From Azoarcus sp. DN11 (lineage in GTDB: Bacteria; Pseudomonadota; Gammaproteobacteria; Burkholderiales; Rhodocyclaceae): a stretch of DNA of 64,000 nt. Position numbers and translations under genes: made by a program. Below, one piece after another: positions 9,395 through 19,770 of the stretch. The first letter of the stretch is position 1. Every line of letters starts with the position of its first letter. The notes beneath the pieces are model-generated. The model saw nothing but the letters and a program-made list of their open reading frames with translations. It was not told where the DNA came from and made no database searches. The stretch lies in NCBI RefSeq assembly GCF_003628555.1, contig NZ_CP021731.1, positions 124,001 to 188,000 of the forward strand, written 5' to 3'.

Positions 9395-9484
9395 AGGCCG
9401 CGGCGCGCCACAAGGGCCGGCATTAAAGTTTTGCCGGGGCGGGACGAAAACAAGCGTACCTCCATAACCGGGAACCGTTCTGCC

Positions 9485-11476
9485 ATGAGAACCCAGAACA
9501 AGCGGATACCCTTCGAGCTCGCCGCGGCGGCTTTCCTGATCGTCGCCGTCGTGATGGCGGTGCTGACCGTGGCGGTCACGCGCGAGCTGATGCGTTCGAC
9601 CGAGGAGCGCCATCTGGGCGAGCTTCTGAGTCGCAGCGAGATGATCGTGCGGCAGCTGGAGACGTTCTCGGCGACGCTGAAGCAGTCGGCCGACCAGCTC
9701 GGCAACGTTTTCGAGTCGCACTTCGCGCGCGGACTGGCGATCGATCCGGCGCGGACGGTGGCGATCGGCGCCGTTGCGACGCCGGTGGTGAGCGCCGATG
9801 GGCGGGTCCTGAATCTCGTCTTCGACCAGGTGGACGACTTCCATCGCATGACCGGCGGCAACGCGACCGTCTTCGCGCGCCTGGGCGACGATTTCGTGCG
9901 CGTGACGACCTCGGTCAAGAAGGAGGATGGCAGCCGTGCGGTCGGCACTTTCCTCGGCAAGAGCCATCCGGCCTACGCTGCGATGATGAAGGGCGAGACC
10001 TACATCGGCCGCGCGACGCTGTTCGGCAAGGATTTCATGACCAAGTACACGCCGGTGCGCGACGCGCGCGGCGAGGTGTTCGCGATCCTCTACGTGGGCC
10101 TGGACTACGGCGCTTCGCTCGCGGCGATGAAGGATTACCTGCGCAAGCTGAAGATCGGCGAGCACGGGTATTTCTGGCTCGTCGACGCGGCCGAGGGCGC
10201 CAATCGCGGCAAGGTGCTGCTGCACCCGTCACGGGAAGGCGCCAGCGTGCTCGAGCAGGCCGAGTTCGCCGCGATGCTCGACCGCGATGCCGGCCGGACG
10301 AAGTATGTCGATGCGGGCGGCGAGCACGGACTCGCATTCGCGCGCAGTGCCGACTGGAACTGGGTCGTCGCCGCCAGCAGCGACCTCGACGAGTTCCAGG
10401 CCGATGCGCGCACGACGCGCACCTGGCTGATCGGTGGCGGCGCGGTCGCGGTGCTCGTGATCGGGGTGCTGCTGTATCTGCTGATCGCGCGCCGGCTGGC
10501 GCCGCTGGGCGAGTTCATCGAGGATGCGAAGCGGCTCGGCGGCGGCGAACTCGACGTGCGCATCGGCTATCGCCGCGCCGACGAGATCGGCGAGCTCGCC
10601 CGCGCGTTCAACCACATGGCGGACCAGCTCGCGGCGGTGATCGGTGGCGTGCGCACCGCGGCCGCAAACGTTCGCGACGGCGCGCTCGCGGTCGCGCAGA
10701 CCGCAGACCGGACGCTCGAGGGCGCACGGCACCAGTCGGACGCTTCGGCTGCAACGGCGAGCGCGGTCGAGGAGCTCACGGTGAGCATCCACCACATCGC
10801 CGAACGCAGCCAGGACGCCGAGGCGATTTCGCTGTCGGGGAGCGAGGAGGCCGGGCGTGGCGGGGAGGTTGCGAGCCGGGCGGCCGACGAGATGAGCCGG
10901 ATCGCTCAGGACGTCGGGCGCAGTGCCGAAGCGGTGCGCAATCTGGGCATGCGTTCGCAGGAAATCGGTGGCATCGTCGGCGTGATCAGGGAGATCGCCG
11001 ACCAGACGAATCTGCTCGCGCTCAACGCGGCGATCGAGGCGGCGCGCGCGGGTGAGCAGGGCCGCGGCTTCTCGGTCGTCGCGGACGAGGTGCGCAAGCT
11101 GGCGGAGCGCACCGCCGGGGCGACCGGCCGGATCGCCGAGCTGATCGTGACGATCCAGGCCGAGATCGGCGAGGTGGTGCAGCGCATGGACGACGGCAAC
11201 ACCCGCGTCGCGCACGGCAAGGAGCTCGCACGCGAGGCTGCCGCGGCGCTCGCGGCGATCCACGAGGGGGCGATGCGCTCGCAGCAGACCGTCAGTGACA
11301 TCGCGCTCGCGACGCGCGAACAGAGCGCAGCGGGGACCTTGATCGCGCAGCACGTCGAGGAGATCGCGAACATGACCGAGGCGAATACCCGCGCGGCCGA
11401 CGAGGTGGCGCGGGCCGCCGGCGAGCTGCGCCAGGTGGCCGAGCAGCTGGAGGCCTCGATCCACCGCTTCGGATGA
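9485..11476 (+). CDS. Methyl-accepting chemotaxis protein with periplasmic Cache-type sensor
   Basis: This 663-residue chemoreceptor has a first membrane helix at about residues 10-32, a periplasmic region to about 315 with single-Cache features ([11 protein letters not shown]...[25 protein letters not shown]), a second membrane helix, a HAMP domain ([16 protein letters not shown]...) and a signalling domain with the conserved hairpin tip [19 protein letters not shown]. The ATG at 9485 was chosen over an in-frame TTG at 9431 because it puts the charged N-terminus right before the first helix. The ligand is unknown. The tetrathionate reductase genes lie just downstream; a link is only suggestive. 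Confidence 0.92.
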   Translation: MRTQNKRIPFELAAAAFLIVAVVMAVLTVAVTRELMRSTEERHLGELLSRSEMIVRQLETFSATLKQSADQLGNVFESHFARGLAIDPARTVAIGAVATPVVSADGRVLNLVFDQVDDFHRMTGGNATVFARLGDDFVRVTTSVKKEDGSRAVGTFLGKSHPAYAAMMKGETYIGRATLFGKDFMTKYTPVRDARGEVFAILYVGLDYGASLAAMKDYLRKLKIGEHGYFWLVDAAEGANRGKVLLHPSREGASVLEQAEFAAMLDRDAGRTKYVDAGGEHGLAFARSADWNWVVAASSDLDEFQADARTTRTWLIGGGAVAVLVIGVLLYLLIARRLAPLGEFIEDAKRLGGGELDVRIGYRRADEIGELARAFNHMADQLAAVIGGVRTAAANVRDGALAVAQTADRTLEGARHQSDASAATASAVEELTVSIHHIAERSQDAEAISLSGSEEAGRGGEVASRAADEMSRIAQDVGRSAEAVRNLGMRSQEIGGIVGVIREIADQTNLLALNAAIEAARAGEQGRGFSVVADEVRKLAERTAGATGRIAELIVTIQAEIGEVVQRMDDGNTRVAHGKELAREAAAALAAIHEGAMRSQQTVSDIALATREQSAAGTLIAQHVEEIANMTEANTRAADEVARAAGELRQVAEQLEASIHRFG

Positions 11477-11608
11477 CGCCCGCGTGGTCGGGGCCGGCTC
11501 CCCGGCAATAGGTAAATTCATCTAGCCGCCTGCCCGATCCCGCCAATTTTCGCTCGCCCCGGGCGGGCCTACAGTGGCAACGACTCCCACTCACCCGGAG
11601 CGTTTGTC

Positions 11609-12349
11609 ATGAAACACCATAGCGAGTCCGCCGTCTCGGCCTCACGGCGGGCATTCCTGGGCGGTATCCCGGTGATCACGGCCGCCGCCGCGCTCGCCCC
11701 GGCGCCGGCGCTCGCCGCCGGCGGCAAGCAGCACTGGGCGATGCTCGTCGATGTCAGGAAGTGCATCGGCTGCCAGGCCTGCACCGTGGCCTGCATCCAG
11801 GAAAACGCGGTGCCCGAGGGCAGCTTCCGCACCGTGGTGTCGACCTACAGCGTGAAGCTGGTCGACGCCGTGCAGCCGGCGGGCACGTACCTGCTGCCGC
11901 GCCTGTGCAACCACTGCGAGGCGCCGCCGTGCATCCCGGTGTGCCCGGTCGGCGCGACCTTCAAGCGCGACGACGGCATCGTCGTCATCGATGGCGAGCG
12001 CTGCGTCGGCTGCGCGTACTGCGTGCAGGCCTGCCCCTACGACGCGCGTTTCATCAACCACGCGACCAACAAGGCCGACAAATGCACTTTCTGCGCGCAT
12101 CGCGTGGATGCAGGGCTGTTGCCGGCCTGTGTCGAGACCTGCGTGGGCGGGGCGCGCATCTTCGGCGACCTGAACGACCCGCAGGGCGAGCTGCGCCGGC
12201 GCCTGGATGCCGCGAAGGCCGAGGTGAAGGTGCTGAAGCCTGAGCAGGGCACCGAGCCGCGCGTGTTCTACATCGGCCTCGACGAGCGCTTCCAGGGCAA
12301 GGTGGAAGGCCAGGGCACGCTGTGGCAGCCGCGCAAGGCCCACGGCTGA
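11609..12349 (+). CDS. ttrB: Tetrathionate reductase iron-sulfur subunit TtrB
   Basis: This 246-residue electron-transfer subunit carries four 4Fe-4S clusters and passes electrons from TtrC to TtrA on the periplasmic face. A twin-arginine signal (SRRAFLGG at about residue 12) is present. Cysteine groups are CIGCQACTVAC, CNHCEAPPCIPVC, CVGCAYCVQAC and CTFC...CVETC. It is the first gene of ttrBCA, with 19 bases to ttrC. Related DMSO- or polysulfide-reductase subunits look similar; assignment relies on the ttrA and ttrSR context. Confidence 0.92.
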   Translation: MKHHSESAVSASRRAFLGGIPVITAAAALAPAPALAAGGKQHWAMLVDVRKCIGCQACTVACIQENAVPEGSFRTVVSTYSVKLVDAVQPAGTYLLPRLCNHCEAPPCIPVCPVGATFKRDDGIVVIDGERCVGCAYCVQACPYDARFINHATNKADKCTFCAHRVDAGLLPACVETCVGGARIFGDLNDPQGELRRRLDAAKAEVKVLKPEQGTEPRVFYIGLDERFQGKVEGQGTLWQPRKAHG

Positions 12350-12368
12350 CGCGCACAGGAGATCGATC

Positions 12369-13466
12369 ATGACCCCGGATATCGTCGAAACCGTCAATGT
12401 CGCGCGCGAGATCGCGTGGCTGCCGTGGGCGGTGCAGTACTTCTTCCTCATCGGCCTGTCGTATGGCGCCTGGCTCGTGTCGCTGCCCGGACTGGTGTTC
12501 CGCCGCCGCGGCTGGGAAGGGATCTCGCGCCTGGCGCTGCTCGCTGCGCTGCTGTGCGGGCTGACCGCGCCGGTCGCGCTGCTCGCCGACCTGCACCAGC
12601 CGGGACGCTTCTGGCATTTCTACGCCTACTTCACTCCGACGTCGTGGATGTCGTGGGGGGCGTTCTTCATTCCGGTGTACCTGACCGGCCTGATCCTGTA
12701 CGCATGGCTCGCGTTCCGTCCGGCGCTGGCGCGCCACGCGGACGAGGGCGGCAGGCTCGCCGGTCTCGCGCGCACGCTTGCGTACGGCGGGCACGAGAGC
12801 CGCAAGGCGCTGGTCGCGGCGGCGCTGCTCACCTTCGTCGGCGCGGCGCTGGTCGCGTTGTATACCGGCGTCGAGGTGATGCTGGTGCGTGCCCGTCCGC
12901 TGTGGCACACGCCGCTGCTGCCGGTGCAGTTCTTCGTCACCGCGCTGGCGGGCGGGCTGGGCCTCGCGCTGGTGTTCAACCGCGCGCTGCCCGGCGGCGG
13001 GGATCCGGCGGCGACACGCCGCATGGCGGTCGCGCTGGCGCTCACGCAGCTGGCGGCGCTGCTCGTCGGGGCGGCGTGGCTCGTGCTGGGCCTGAGCGGG
13101 ATGTCGCCGGTGCATGCGCAGGCGCTGGCCGAAGTCGCGCCGTCGGCGAACTGGAAAGTGAGTGCGGTGTGGGCCGTGGTCGCGACCGTCGTGACGCTCG
13201 CGCTGGCCGTGCGCCGCCCCGGCTCCGGCCTGCTGATCGGGCTGCTGGCGCTGCATTCGGCGTGGATGATGCGCTGGACGATCTTCATCGGCGGGCAGGA
13301 GGTGCCGAAGACCGGCGCCGGCTACTACAGCTACCAGCTCCCGCTCGGCCCCGAGGGCCTGATGGGCATCGTCGGCACCGCCGGGCTGTGGATCTTCCTC
13401 TTCGTCGTGCTGACGACGCTGCTGCCGCTCGACCGTATCGGCCGTGCCGAACGTGTCGGCGCGTGA
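12369..13466 (+). CDS. ttrC: Tetrathionate reductase membrane anchor TtrC (NrfD-like)
   Basis: This 365-residue integral membrane protein of the NrfD/PsrC family probably oxidises quinol and feeds electrons to TtrB. About nine hydrophobic segments are visible, with conserved loop elements such as ADLHQPGRFWHF in the second-third helix region and TPTSWMSWGAFF after it. A short Shine-Dalgarno (AGGAGATC) precedes the ATG. Only 22 bases separate it from ttrA, consistent with one transcript. Confidence 0.92.
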   Translation: MTPDIVETVNVAREIAWLPWAVQYFFLIGLSYGAWLVSLPGLVFRRRGWEGISRLALLAALLCGLTAPVALLADLHQPGRFWHFYAYFTPTSWMSWGAFFIPVYLTGLILYAWLAFRPALARHADEGGRLAGLARTLAYGGHESRKALVAAALLTFVGAALVALYTGVEVMLVRARPLWHTPLLPVQFFVTALAGGLGLALVFNRALPGGGDPAATRRMAVALALTQLAALLVGAAWLVLGLSGMSPVHAQALAEVAPSANWKVSAVWAVVATVVTLALAVRRPGSGLLIGLLALHSAWMMRWTIFIGGQEVPKTGAGYYSYQLPLGPEGLMGIVGTAGLWIFLFVVLTTLLPLDRIGRAERVGA

Positions 13467-13488
13467 ATCGAATCCAGGGAAACTGATC

Positions 13489-16400
13489 ATGAAAATCGAA
13501 CGTCGCGAACTGATTGCCGCCGGTGGCCTCGCCGCCTTCGCCGCGGGCTTCTCCCAGACCCTGGGCCGCATGGTGTCGGGCCTCGTCGGGGACGAACCGA
13601 AAGCGCACAACATCCACGGCCGCTCGGCCGAACCGGAATTCAGCGTGGATCCCGCGACCGGCGAGCTGCGCGTGAACCCGAACCAGCAGGTGAGCTACAC
13701 CGCCTGTCTCGGCTGCACGACGCAGTGTGGCGTGCGCGTGCGCGTCGACAAGGCGAGCGGCAAGGTGATCCGCGTCGCGGGCAATCCGTACAGCCCGCTG
13801 TCGACCGAGCCGCACCTGCCGATGAAGGCCTCGGTGAAGGAGAGCTTCGTCGCGCTGTCGCGCTTCCAGGACAAGGGGCTGGCGGGGCGCTCGACCGCCT
13901 GCGGGCGCGGCAACGCGGCGATGGACCAGATCGAGTCGCCCTTCCGCGTGCTGACGCCGCTGAAGCGCGTCGGACCGCGCAACGGTGGCGAGTGGCAGCC
14001 GATCTCCTTCGAGCAGCTGGTCAAGGAGCTCGTCGAGGGTGGTGACCTGTTCGGCGAAGGGCATGTGGACGGCTTCAGGGCGCTGCGCGACCTCGCGACA
14101 CCGATCGACCCGGCGGCCCCCGAGCTGGGGCCGAAGGTGAACCAGGTCGCGCTGATCTCCAGCGTCAATGACGGCCGCGAGCCCTTCGCGCGGCGCTTCT
14201 GGAACCAAGCCTACGGCACGCTGAACTTCGTCGGCCACGGCTCATACTGCAGCGGCGCCTACCGCTCGGGCTCCGGCGCGCTGTTCGGCGACCTGAAGAA
14301 GATGCCGCACGCGAAGCCGGATCTGGCCAACGCCGAGTTCGTGATCTTCATCGGTACGGCGCCGGGCAACGCCGGCAACCCCTTCAAGCGCACCGGCGCG
14401 CTGCTCGCGCAGGGGCGCAGCGAAGGGCGGCTGGAGTATGTCGTCGTCGACCCGGTGCTGACCAACGCCGACAACCGCGCGGCCGGCGAGCGCGGGCGCT
14501 GGGTGCCGATCCGCCCCGGCACCGACGGCGCGCTGGTGATGGGCATGATGCGCTGGATGTTCGACAACGGGCGCGTGAATACGGCCTATCTCGCCAACCC
14601 CAACCTCGCGGCGGCGGAGGCCGCGGGCGAGCCGTCCTTCACCAACGCGAGCTGGCTCGTGGTGGCCGAGAAAGGCCATCCGCGCGAAGGGCGCTTCCTG
14701 CGCGGTTCGGACATCGGCATGACGGTGGCCGAGGAGGACAAGTACAAGGAGGCGGACCCCTACCTCGTGCTCGGCCCGGATGGCAGGCCGATGCCGGCGG
14801 AGGCCACGACCGGTCCGGCGCCGCTGGAAGCCGCGGGCCCGGTGACGGTTGGCGACAAGGCGCTCGCGGTGAAGACCTCCTACGAACTGCTGCGCGAATC
14901 GGCGCTGAAGCTGAGCGTCGCGGAATGCTCGGCGATCTGCGGCGTGCCGGAAACGGTGATCACCGGCCTCGCCGACGAGTTCAGCCGCCACGGCCGCAAG
15001 GCCTGCGCGATCGCGCACGGCGGCATGATGGCCGGCAACGGCTTCTACAACGCCTACGCGGTCGTCACGCTCAACGCGCTCATCGGCAACCTGAACTGGA
15101 AGGGCGGTTTCGTCGTGAACGGCGGCGCCTTCAAGGACGCCGGCGCGGGCCCGCGCTACGACCTCGAGACCTTCCCCGGCATGGTGAAGCCCAAGGGCAC
15201 GCCGCTCGGGCGCAACGTGCCGTACGAAAAGTCCGCCGAGTTCGCGCGCCGCAAGGCCGAGGGCAAGCCCTATCCGGCGCGCGACGCGTGGTTCCCGAAC
15301 GCGCCGGGGCTGGTCACGGAGTGGTTCCCGGCGATGCTGCGCGGCTATCCGTACGGCGTGAAGGCGCTGGTGCTGTGGAGTTCGAGCCCGGTGTACGGCC
15401 TGCCCGGCGGGCGTGCGCTGATCGAGAAGGAGCTCGCCGATCCGAAGAAGATCCCGCTGATCGTGTCGGTCGATCCGCTGATCAACGAGAGCAACGCGTT
15501 CGCCGACTACATCGTGCCGGATTCGCTGATGTACGAGAGCTGGGGCTGGACGGCGCCGTGGGGCGGCGTGCCGACGAAGGCAACGACGGCGCGCTGGCCG
15601 GTGGTCGAGCCGAAGGCCGCGAAGACCCCCGACGGCCAGGCGATCGGCATGGAGACTTTCTTCATCGCGCTGGCGCAGGCGATGGAGCTCCCCGGCTTCG
15701 GCCCCGAAGGGCTCGCCGACATGGACGGCCGCCGGCTACCGCTGGAACGGCCCGAGCACTGGTACCTGCGCGGCGGCGCGAACATCGCTTTCCTCGGCAA
15801 GGCGCCGGTCGGCGATGCGAGCGACGAGGACCTCGCGCTGTCCGGCGTCGAGCGCCTGCGCCCGCTGCTGGAAGCGACGCTGAAGGAGGACGAGTGGCGC
15901 AAGGTGGCCTTCCTGTACACGCGCGGCGGCCGCTACCAGCCGGCCAAGGAGGCGCAGGAGACGCAGGATGGGGCGAACCCCGAATGGCAGACCAATCGCT
16001 TCCGGAACGCGCTGTGGCTGTGGAACGACAACGTCGGCGGCGCGAAGAATAGCCTCACCGGCAAGCGCTTCGCCGGCTGCGCGAGTTGGCAGCCGCCCGC
16101 CTTCGCCGACGGTACGCCGATGCGCGCGCTGCACAAGGAAACGGATTGGCCGCTGCTCGCGGTGGGCTACAAGTCCGCGCTGCAGAACGCCTATAGCATC
16201 GCGACGCGCATCACGTCCCTGCACCCCGACAACCCGGTCATCGTGCATCCCGAGGACGCCGCGCGCCTGGGCCTTGCCACCGGCGACCTCGCACGCATCC
16301 AGACGCCCGGCGGCGCGGCGACCTGCCACGTGATCGTGCATGAGGGCGTGACGCGCGGCGTGCTCGCGGTCGAGCACGGCTACGGCCACCGTGAGCTGGG

Positions 16401-16581
16401 GGCGCGGGCGCACCGGATCGGCGAGGCGCGTCAGCCGCAGCGGCGGGATCTCGTGGCGGGGATCTGTCTCAACGATCTGGGCCTGGTCGACCCGACGCGG
16501 GGCGGCGAAGCACTGTGGGTCGATGCGGTTTCGGGGACCGCGGTGCGCAACGGGCTGCCGGCGCGACTGGTGAAGCTCTGA
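13489..16581 (+). CDS. ttrA: Tetrathionate reductase molybdopterin subunit TtrA
   Basis: This 1030-residue catalytic subunit reduces tetrathionate to thiosulfate in the periplasm. The start is the ATG at 13489 after CCAGGGAAAC; it yields a twin-arginine signal (RRELIAAGG) at residue ~5, while an upstream start at 13444 would bury it inside ttrC. An N-terminal 4Fe-4S motif (CLGCTTQCGV) and the molybdopterin cofactor region with the proposed Mo-ligand Cys in GSYCSGAYRSG are visible, as is a C-terminal molydopterin dinucleotide-binding domain. Length matches the ~1020-residue TtrA of Salmonella. It ends one base before the convergent ttrR stop. Confidence 0.93.
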   Translation: MKIERRELIAAGGLAAFAAGFSQTLGRMVSGLVGDEPKAHNIHGRSAEPEFSVDPATGELRVNPNQQVSYTACLGCTTQCGVRVRVDKASGKVIRVAGNPYSPLSTEPHLPMKASVKESFVALSRFQDKGLAGRSTACGRGNAAMDQIESPFRVLTPLKRVGPRNGGEWQPISFEQLVKELVEGGDLFGEGHVDGFRALRDLATPIDPAAPELGPKVNQVALISSVNDGREPFARRFWNQAYGTLNFVGHGSYCSGAYRSGSGALFGDLKKMPHAKPDLANAEFVIFIGTAPGNAGNPFKRTGALLAQGRSEGRLEYVVVDPVLTNADNRAAGERGRWVPIRPGTDGALVMGMMRWMFDNGRVNTAYLANPNLAAAEAAGEPSFTNASWLVVAEKGHPREGRFLRGSDIGMTVAEEDKYKEADPYLVLGPDGRPMPAEATTGPAPLEAAGPVTVGDKALAVKTSYELLRESALKLSVAECSAICGVPETVITGLADEFSRHGRKACAIAHGGMMAGNGFYNAYAVVTLNALIGNLNWKGGFVVNGGAFKDAGAGPRYDLETFPGMVKPKGTPLGRNVPYEKSAEFARRKAEGKPYPARDAWFPNAPGLVTEWFPAMLRGYPYGVKALVLWSSSPVYGLPGGRALIEKELADPKKIPLIVSVDPLINESNAFADYIVPDSLMYESWGWTAPWGGVPTKATTARWPVVEPKAAKTPDGQAIGMETFFIALAQAMELPGFGPEGLADMDGRRLPLERPEHWYLRGGANIAFLGKAPVGDASDEDLALSGVERLRPLLEATLKEDEWRKVAFLYTRGGRYQPAKEAQETQDGANPEWQTNRFRNALWLWNDNVGGAKNSLTGKRFAGCASWQPPAFADGTPMRALHKETDWPLLAVGYKSALQNAYSIATRITSLHPDNPVIVHPEDAARLGLATGDLARIQTPGGAATCHVIVHEGVTRGVLAVEHGYGHRELGARAHRIGEARQPQRRDLVAGICLNDLGLVDPTRGGEALWVDAVSGTAVRNGLPARLVKL

Positions 16582-17214
16582 TCAGTCGAGCGCTGCGGGG
16601 TCGGCGCGCAGCATCAGGCGCGCGAGTTCCGCGGCGCTGCCGACCTCGGCCTTGTCCATGACGTGCTGGCGGTGCACATGCACCGTCTTCTCGCTGATGT
16701 CGAGTTCGCGCGCGACGAGCTTGTTGGGCAGCCCCTGCGCGACCAGGCGCGCGACTTCCAGCTCGCGCGGCGACAGGCGGGCGAGGCGTGCCTTCGCTTC
16801 GTCGCGCTGCGCGTGGCGCGAGCGGTCCTCGGCACCGCGCCGCACGGCGGCCGCGACCGCGTCGAGCAGCGCCTGATCCCGGAACGGCTTCTGCAGGAAG
16901 TCGCAGGCGCCGTGCTTCATCGCCTGCACCGCGAGTTCGACGTCGCCGTGGCCGGTGATGAAGACGATGGGCGGCAGCGTCCCGTCCGCGCGCAGGCGCT
17001 CCTGCAATTCCAGGCCGCTCATCGTCGGCATGCGGATGTCGAGCACGAGGCAGGCGGGGGCGTCGGCCGATCCTTGTCGTACCGCGAGGAAATCCTCGGC
17101 CGAGGCGTGGCTCGCGACGTGCCAGCCGACCGATTCGAGCAGGAACACGAGCGAGCGGCGGAAGGCCGCGTCGTCGTCCACGACATGGATCACGGCTTCA
17201 TCGGTGGGCAGCAT
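16582..17214 (-). CDS. ttrR: Tetrathionate response regulator TtrR (FixJ/NarL type)
   Basis: This 210-residue response regulator has a receiver domain with the acidic pair (VVDDDAAF), phosphoacceptor Asp in LVLDIRMP and conserved Lys in FLQKPF, followed by a LuxR-type helix-turn-helix (LSPRELEVARLVAQGLPNK). It would activate ttrBCA when phosphorylated by TtrS. The ATG at 17214 overlaps the end of ttrS by 17 bases; the frame stays open upstream but that part is an out-of-frame reading of ttrS. It converges with ttrA with no intergenic space. Confidence 0.92.
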   Translation of the reverse strand: MLPTDEAVIHVVDDDAAFRRSLVFLLESVGWHVASHASAEDFLAVRQGSADAPACLVLDIRMPTMSGLELQERLRADGTLPPIVFITGHGDVELAVQAMKHGACDFLQKPFRDQALLDAVAAAVRRGAEDRSRHAQRDEAKARLARLSPRELEVARLVAQGLPNKLVARELDISEKTVHVHRQHVMDKAEVGSAAELARLMLRADPAALD

Positions 17215-19030
17215 GGTCGGTATGGGACTCCGGTGGTGCGCTGGCGGGCGCGCCCAGCGGCAGGCTGAGGACGAATTCGCAGCCCGGCCCGCCGTCCGCG
17301 CCATCCACGGTGAGGCGGCCGCGGTGGGCTTCGGCGATCGTGCGGCAGATCGACAGGCCCAGGCCGAGGCCGTCCGGCTTGGTCGTGAAGAAGGGCTCGA
17401 ACAGGCGTTCGCGCGCCGCCGCGTCGAGGCCCGCGCCGTGGTCGCGCACCGCGATGCAGGCGTGGCCATCGCAGTCGCGGAGGTGCACGGCCAGGCGCTG
17501 GCGTTCGGGCGGCAGGCCGCGGGCCGCATCGTAGCCGTTCTTCAGCAGGTTCAGCAGCACCTGCTGGATCTGTAGCGGATCGACCTCGACGACGGCGTCG
17601 GCCGGCAGCGTGTCGTCCACAGCCACTTCGGGCGCGTTCGCGAGCATGCCGCGGAACAGCGCCACCGCGTCGGCGACGAGTGCGCCGGGGGCGACGCGCT
17701 CGCGCACCGCCGCGCGCTTCTTCGCGAAGCCGCGGATGCGGCCGAGGATGCCGGCGGCGCGTTCGGCCTGGCCGGCGATCTCGCCGGAGGCTTCGCGCAC
17801 GGCGTCGTCGGTGAGGCGGCCGTTGTCGCTGCGGCGGATGAGGCTCTGCGCATAGTTTGCGATCGTCGCGAGCGGCTGGTTGAGTTCGTGGGCGAGCGTG
17901 CCGGACAGCTCGCCCAGCACTGACAGACGCGCGAGATGGTCGGCCTGCTCCTGGTTGGCACGGATGCGCGCCTCGAGCGCCTCGCGTGCCGCGAGCACCG
18001 CGCGCAGCTCGGCGGTGCGCGCGTGCACGAGGTGCTCGACACGCACCGTGTACAGGATCCAGGCCGCCAGCAGCAGCGCGAACGCGGCGATCCAGCGCCA
18101 GTAGCGCTCGGCCAGCACCATCAGCGTCGGTTCGTGCAGGTAGGCATAGGGGCCGGTCTGCAGCTCGCGGAACATCTCGTGCACCGACTGGTAGTCCGCC
18201 GGCACGGCCCATGCCATGCCGTCCGCGCGCTCCGACATCGCCAGCAGCGCGAGCGCCACCTCCTTGGCGAGCGCCGGTGGCGTGTGGCGCAGGGTCGCGA
18301 GCGGCCAGTCGGGATACAGCCGCGTCGAGGTCGCGCAGGGGAAGTCCGGCTCGTTGCGTGCGCCCAGCACGGCGAAGGCGCTGCGCCATTCGTCGCGGCT
18401 TTCGAGCAGGCAGCTGCGAACGAAGCCGGCGTCCGCCTCGCCGCGCGCGACCGCGTCGAAGACGCCGGTCATCGGCAGGCCGACGACCTTCAGCTCGGCG
18501 AAATCGCGCTGCGGGTCGATGCCCTGCGCGGCGAGCTCGCGCCAGATCGTCTGGAAGCCGCCGAACACGTCGGTCGACACCACCGCGACGCGCCGCCCGC
18601 GCAGGTCGGCGAGCGTGCGCAGGGCACCGTTGCCGGCCTTCACGATCACCGTCGAGCCGAGCGAGCGCTCGGGCGCGCGCGGCGGGCCGGGGTCCAGCGT
18701 GAGGATGCGGCTCGCGCCGAGTTCGGCTTCGAGCTCGACGTAGTGGCCGGGGTTGGTGATGAGGAAGTCGATGTTGCCCGCGGCCGCGGCGTCGTGCAGG
18801 CCGCCGTGGTCGAGCTGCACGAGGCTGACTGGGCGCCCCGGCAGCGCGGCCTGCAGGCGGCGCAGCACCGGCGACCATTCGCCGGAGGCGGCGTCCGCGC
18901 CGAGAAAGGCGAGCACGCCGATGCGCACGGCGCCGGCATCGTCGGCCGGGGCCGCGCGGGCCGGCGCGAGCAGGGCGAAGAGCAGCAGCACGGCGCCGAC
19001 GAGGCGCCGCCCGCCGGGGGATGCAGGCAT
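17198..19030 (-). CDS. ttrS: Tetrathionate sensor histidine kinase TtrS
   Basis: This 610-residue membrane kinase has a signal peptide (about 26 residues), a periplasmic PhnD-like binding domain (about 30-300) that would bind tetrathionate, one transmembrane helix (IAAFALLLAAWILYTV), a HisKA segment with the phosphoacceptor in GTLAHELNQPLATI, and an ATPase domain with N box (LLNLLKNGYDA) and GLGLGLSICRT. The periplasmic-binding sensor fold is the signature of TtrS. It is followed by ttrR with a 17-base overlap. Confidence 0.92.
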   Translation of the reverse strand: MPASPGGRRLVGAVLLLFALLAPARAAPADDAGAVRIGVLAFLGADAASGEWSPVLRRLQAALPGRPVSLVQLDHGGLHDAAAAGNIDFLITNPGHYVELEAELGASRILTLDPGPPRAPERSLGSTVIVKAGNGALRTLADLRGRRVAVVSTDVFGGFQTIWRELAAQGIDPQRDFAELKVVGLPMTGVFDAVARGEADAGFVRSCLLESRDEWRSAFAVLGARNEPDFPCATSTRLYPDWPLATLRHTPPALAKEVALALLAMSERADGMAWAVPADYQSVHEMFRELQTGPYAYLHEPTLMVLAERYWRWIAAFALLLAAWILYTVRVEHLVHARTAELRAVLAAREALEARIRANQEQADHLARLSVLGELSGTLAHELNQPLATIANYAQSLIRRSDNGRLTDDAVREASGEIAGQAERAAGILGRIRGFAKKRAAVRERVAPGALVADAVALFRGMLANAPEVAVDDTLPADAVVEVDPLQIQQVLLNLLKNGYDAARGLPPERQRLAVHLRDCDGHACIAVRDHGAGLDAAARERLFEPFFTTKPDGLGLGLSICRTIAEAHRGRLTVDGADGGPGCEFVLSLPLGAPASAPPESHTDHAAHR

Positions 19031-19118
19031 CGCGCAAGCATCCCGCGTTCGCCGCGGCGGGTCAAGCGGCTGTCATGCGGGGGCGAGCCACCCGGCCGCG
19101 CCCAGCGCCTGCGCGGCC

Positions 19119-19586
19119 TTACTGCGCGACGGGGGGTTCCGCGAACTTCGCGCCGCCCTTGTTGGCGAGATAGGCGACCGCACGGCGCACTTCGGTGTCG
19201 GTGAGGTCGGCGCCACCACCGCGCGGCGGCATCTGGCGGATGCCTTCGATCGCATGCTTGGCCAGCGTGTCGAAGCCCTGCGCGATGCGCGGCCCCCAGG
19301 CGGCAGTGTCGCCGGCCTTGGGCGAGCCGAGCGCCCCCGCGCCGTGGCAGCCGGCGCAGATGCCCTGGTACACCTGTTCGCCGGTGCGGCTGCCCGGTGC
19401 AGCCTTCTGCACCTTGAGCGAGATCTTCGCGACCGGCTGGATGCGGCTGGCGCGCGCCTCCGCGTCGGTGTCGGCGGGTTGGCTGCAGGCCGCGAGCATG
19501 ACGGCGGCAAGCGCGGCCGCCGCGAGGGCGAGGCGGCTGGCGCCGGGGTGGGAGAGGGGTTGGGGGCGGTCGCGCAGGTCGGACAT
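19119..19586 (-). CDS. c5-type cytochrome c lipoprotein
   Basis: This 155-residue protein has a lipoprotein signal (lipobox LAAC near residue ~34) and one haem-binding motif, CAGCH, with a likely axial Met in RQMPPRGG about 50 residues later, as in cytochrome c5/c555. The ATG at 19586 follows AAAGGAAC; a longer in-frame start upstream lacks this site. It lies 88 bases upstream of ttrS on the same strand, so it may be cotranscribed and donate electrons in sulfur-oxyanion metabolism, but that is inferred from position only. Confidence 0.87.
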   Translation of the reverse strand: MSDLRDRPQPLSHPGASRLALAAAALAAVMLAACSQPADTDAEARASRIQPVAKISLKVQKAAPGSRTGEQVYQGICAGCHGAGALGSPKAGDTAAWGPRIAQGFDTLAKHAIEGIRQMPPRGGGADLTDTEVRRAVAYLANKGGAKFAEPPVAQ

Positions 19587-19770
19587 GCGGGTTCCTTTGT
19601 TCGGTCTTGTTATGGAAAACCGCAAGTATAGCCGCCACGCCGGCTGCGGGCCGGGTGGCGGTCGCACGTCATTGCCCGCGGCGGGCGTTTACTTGTAGCT
19701 TAGCGCCTCGCCCTTCCGGGCGATCGCGCCGAGCGTTTCGGCGCCGGCAGCGCCCGCGCGCCGCGCAAAC

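Noticed and set aside
6038..10225. A very long minus-strand open frame (about 1395 codons) antisense to rep and neighbouring genes
   Set aside because: It is a GC-codon-bias shadow: Arg/Ala/His-rich without any domain, and it runs across several well-supported genes on the other strand.
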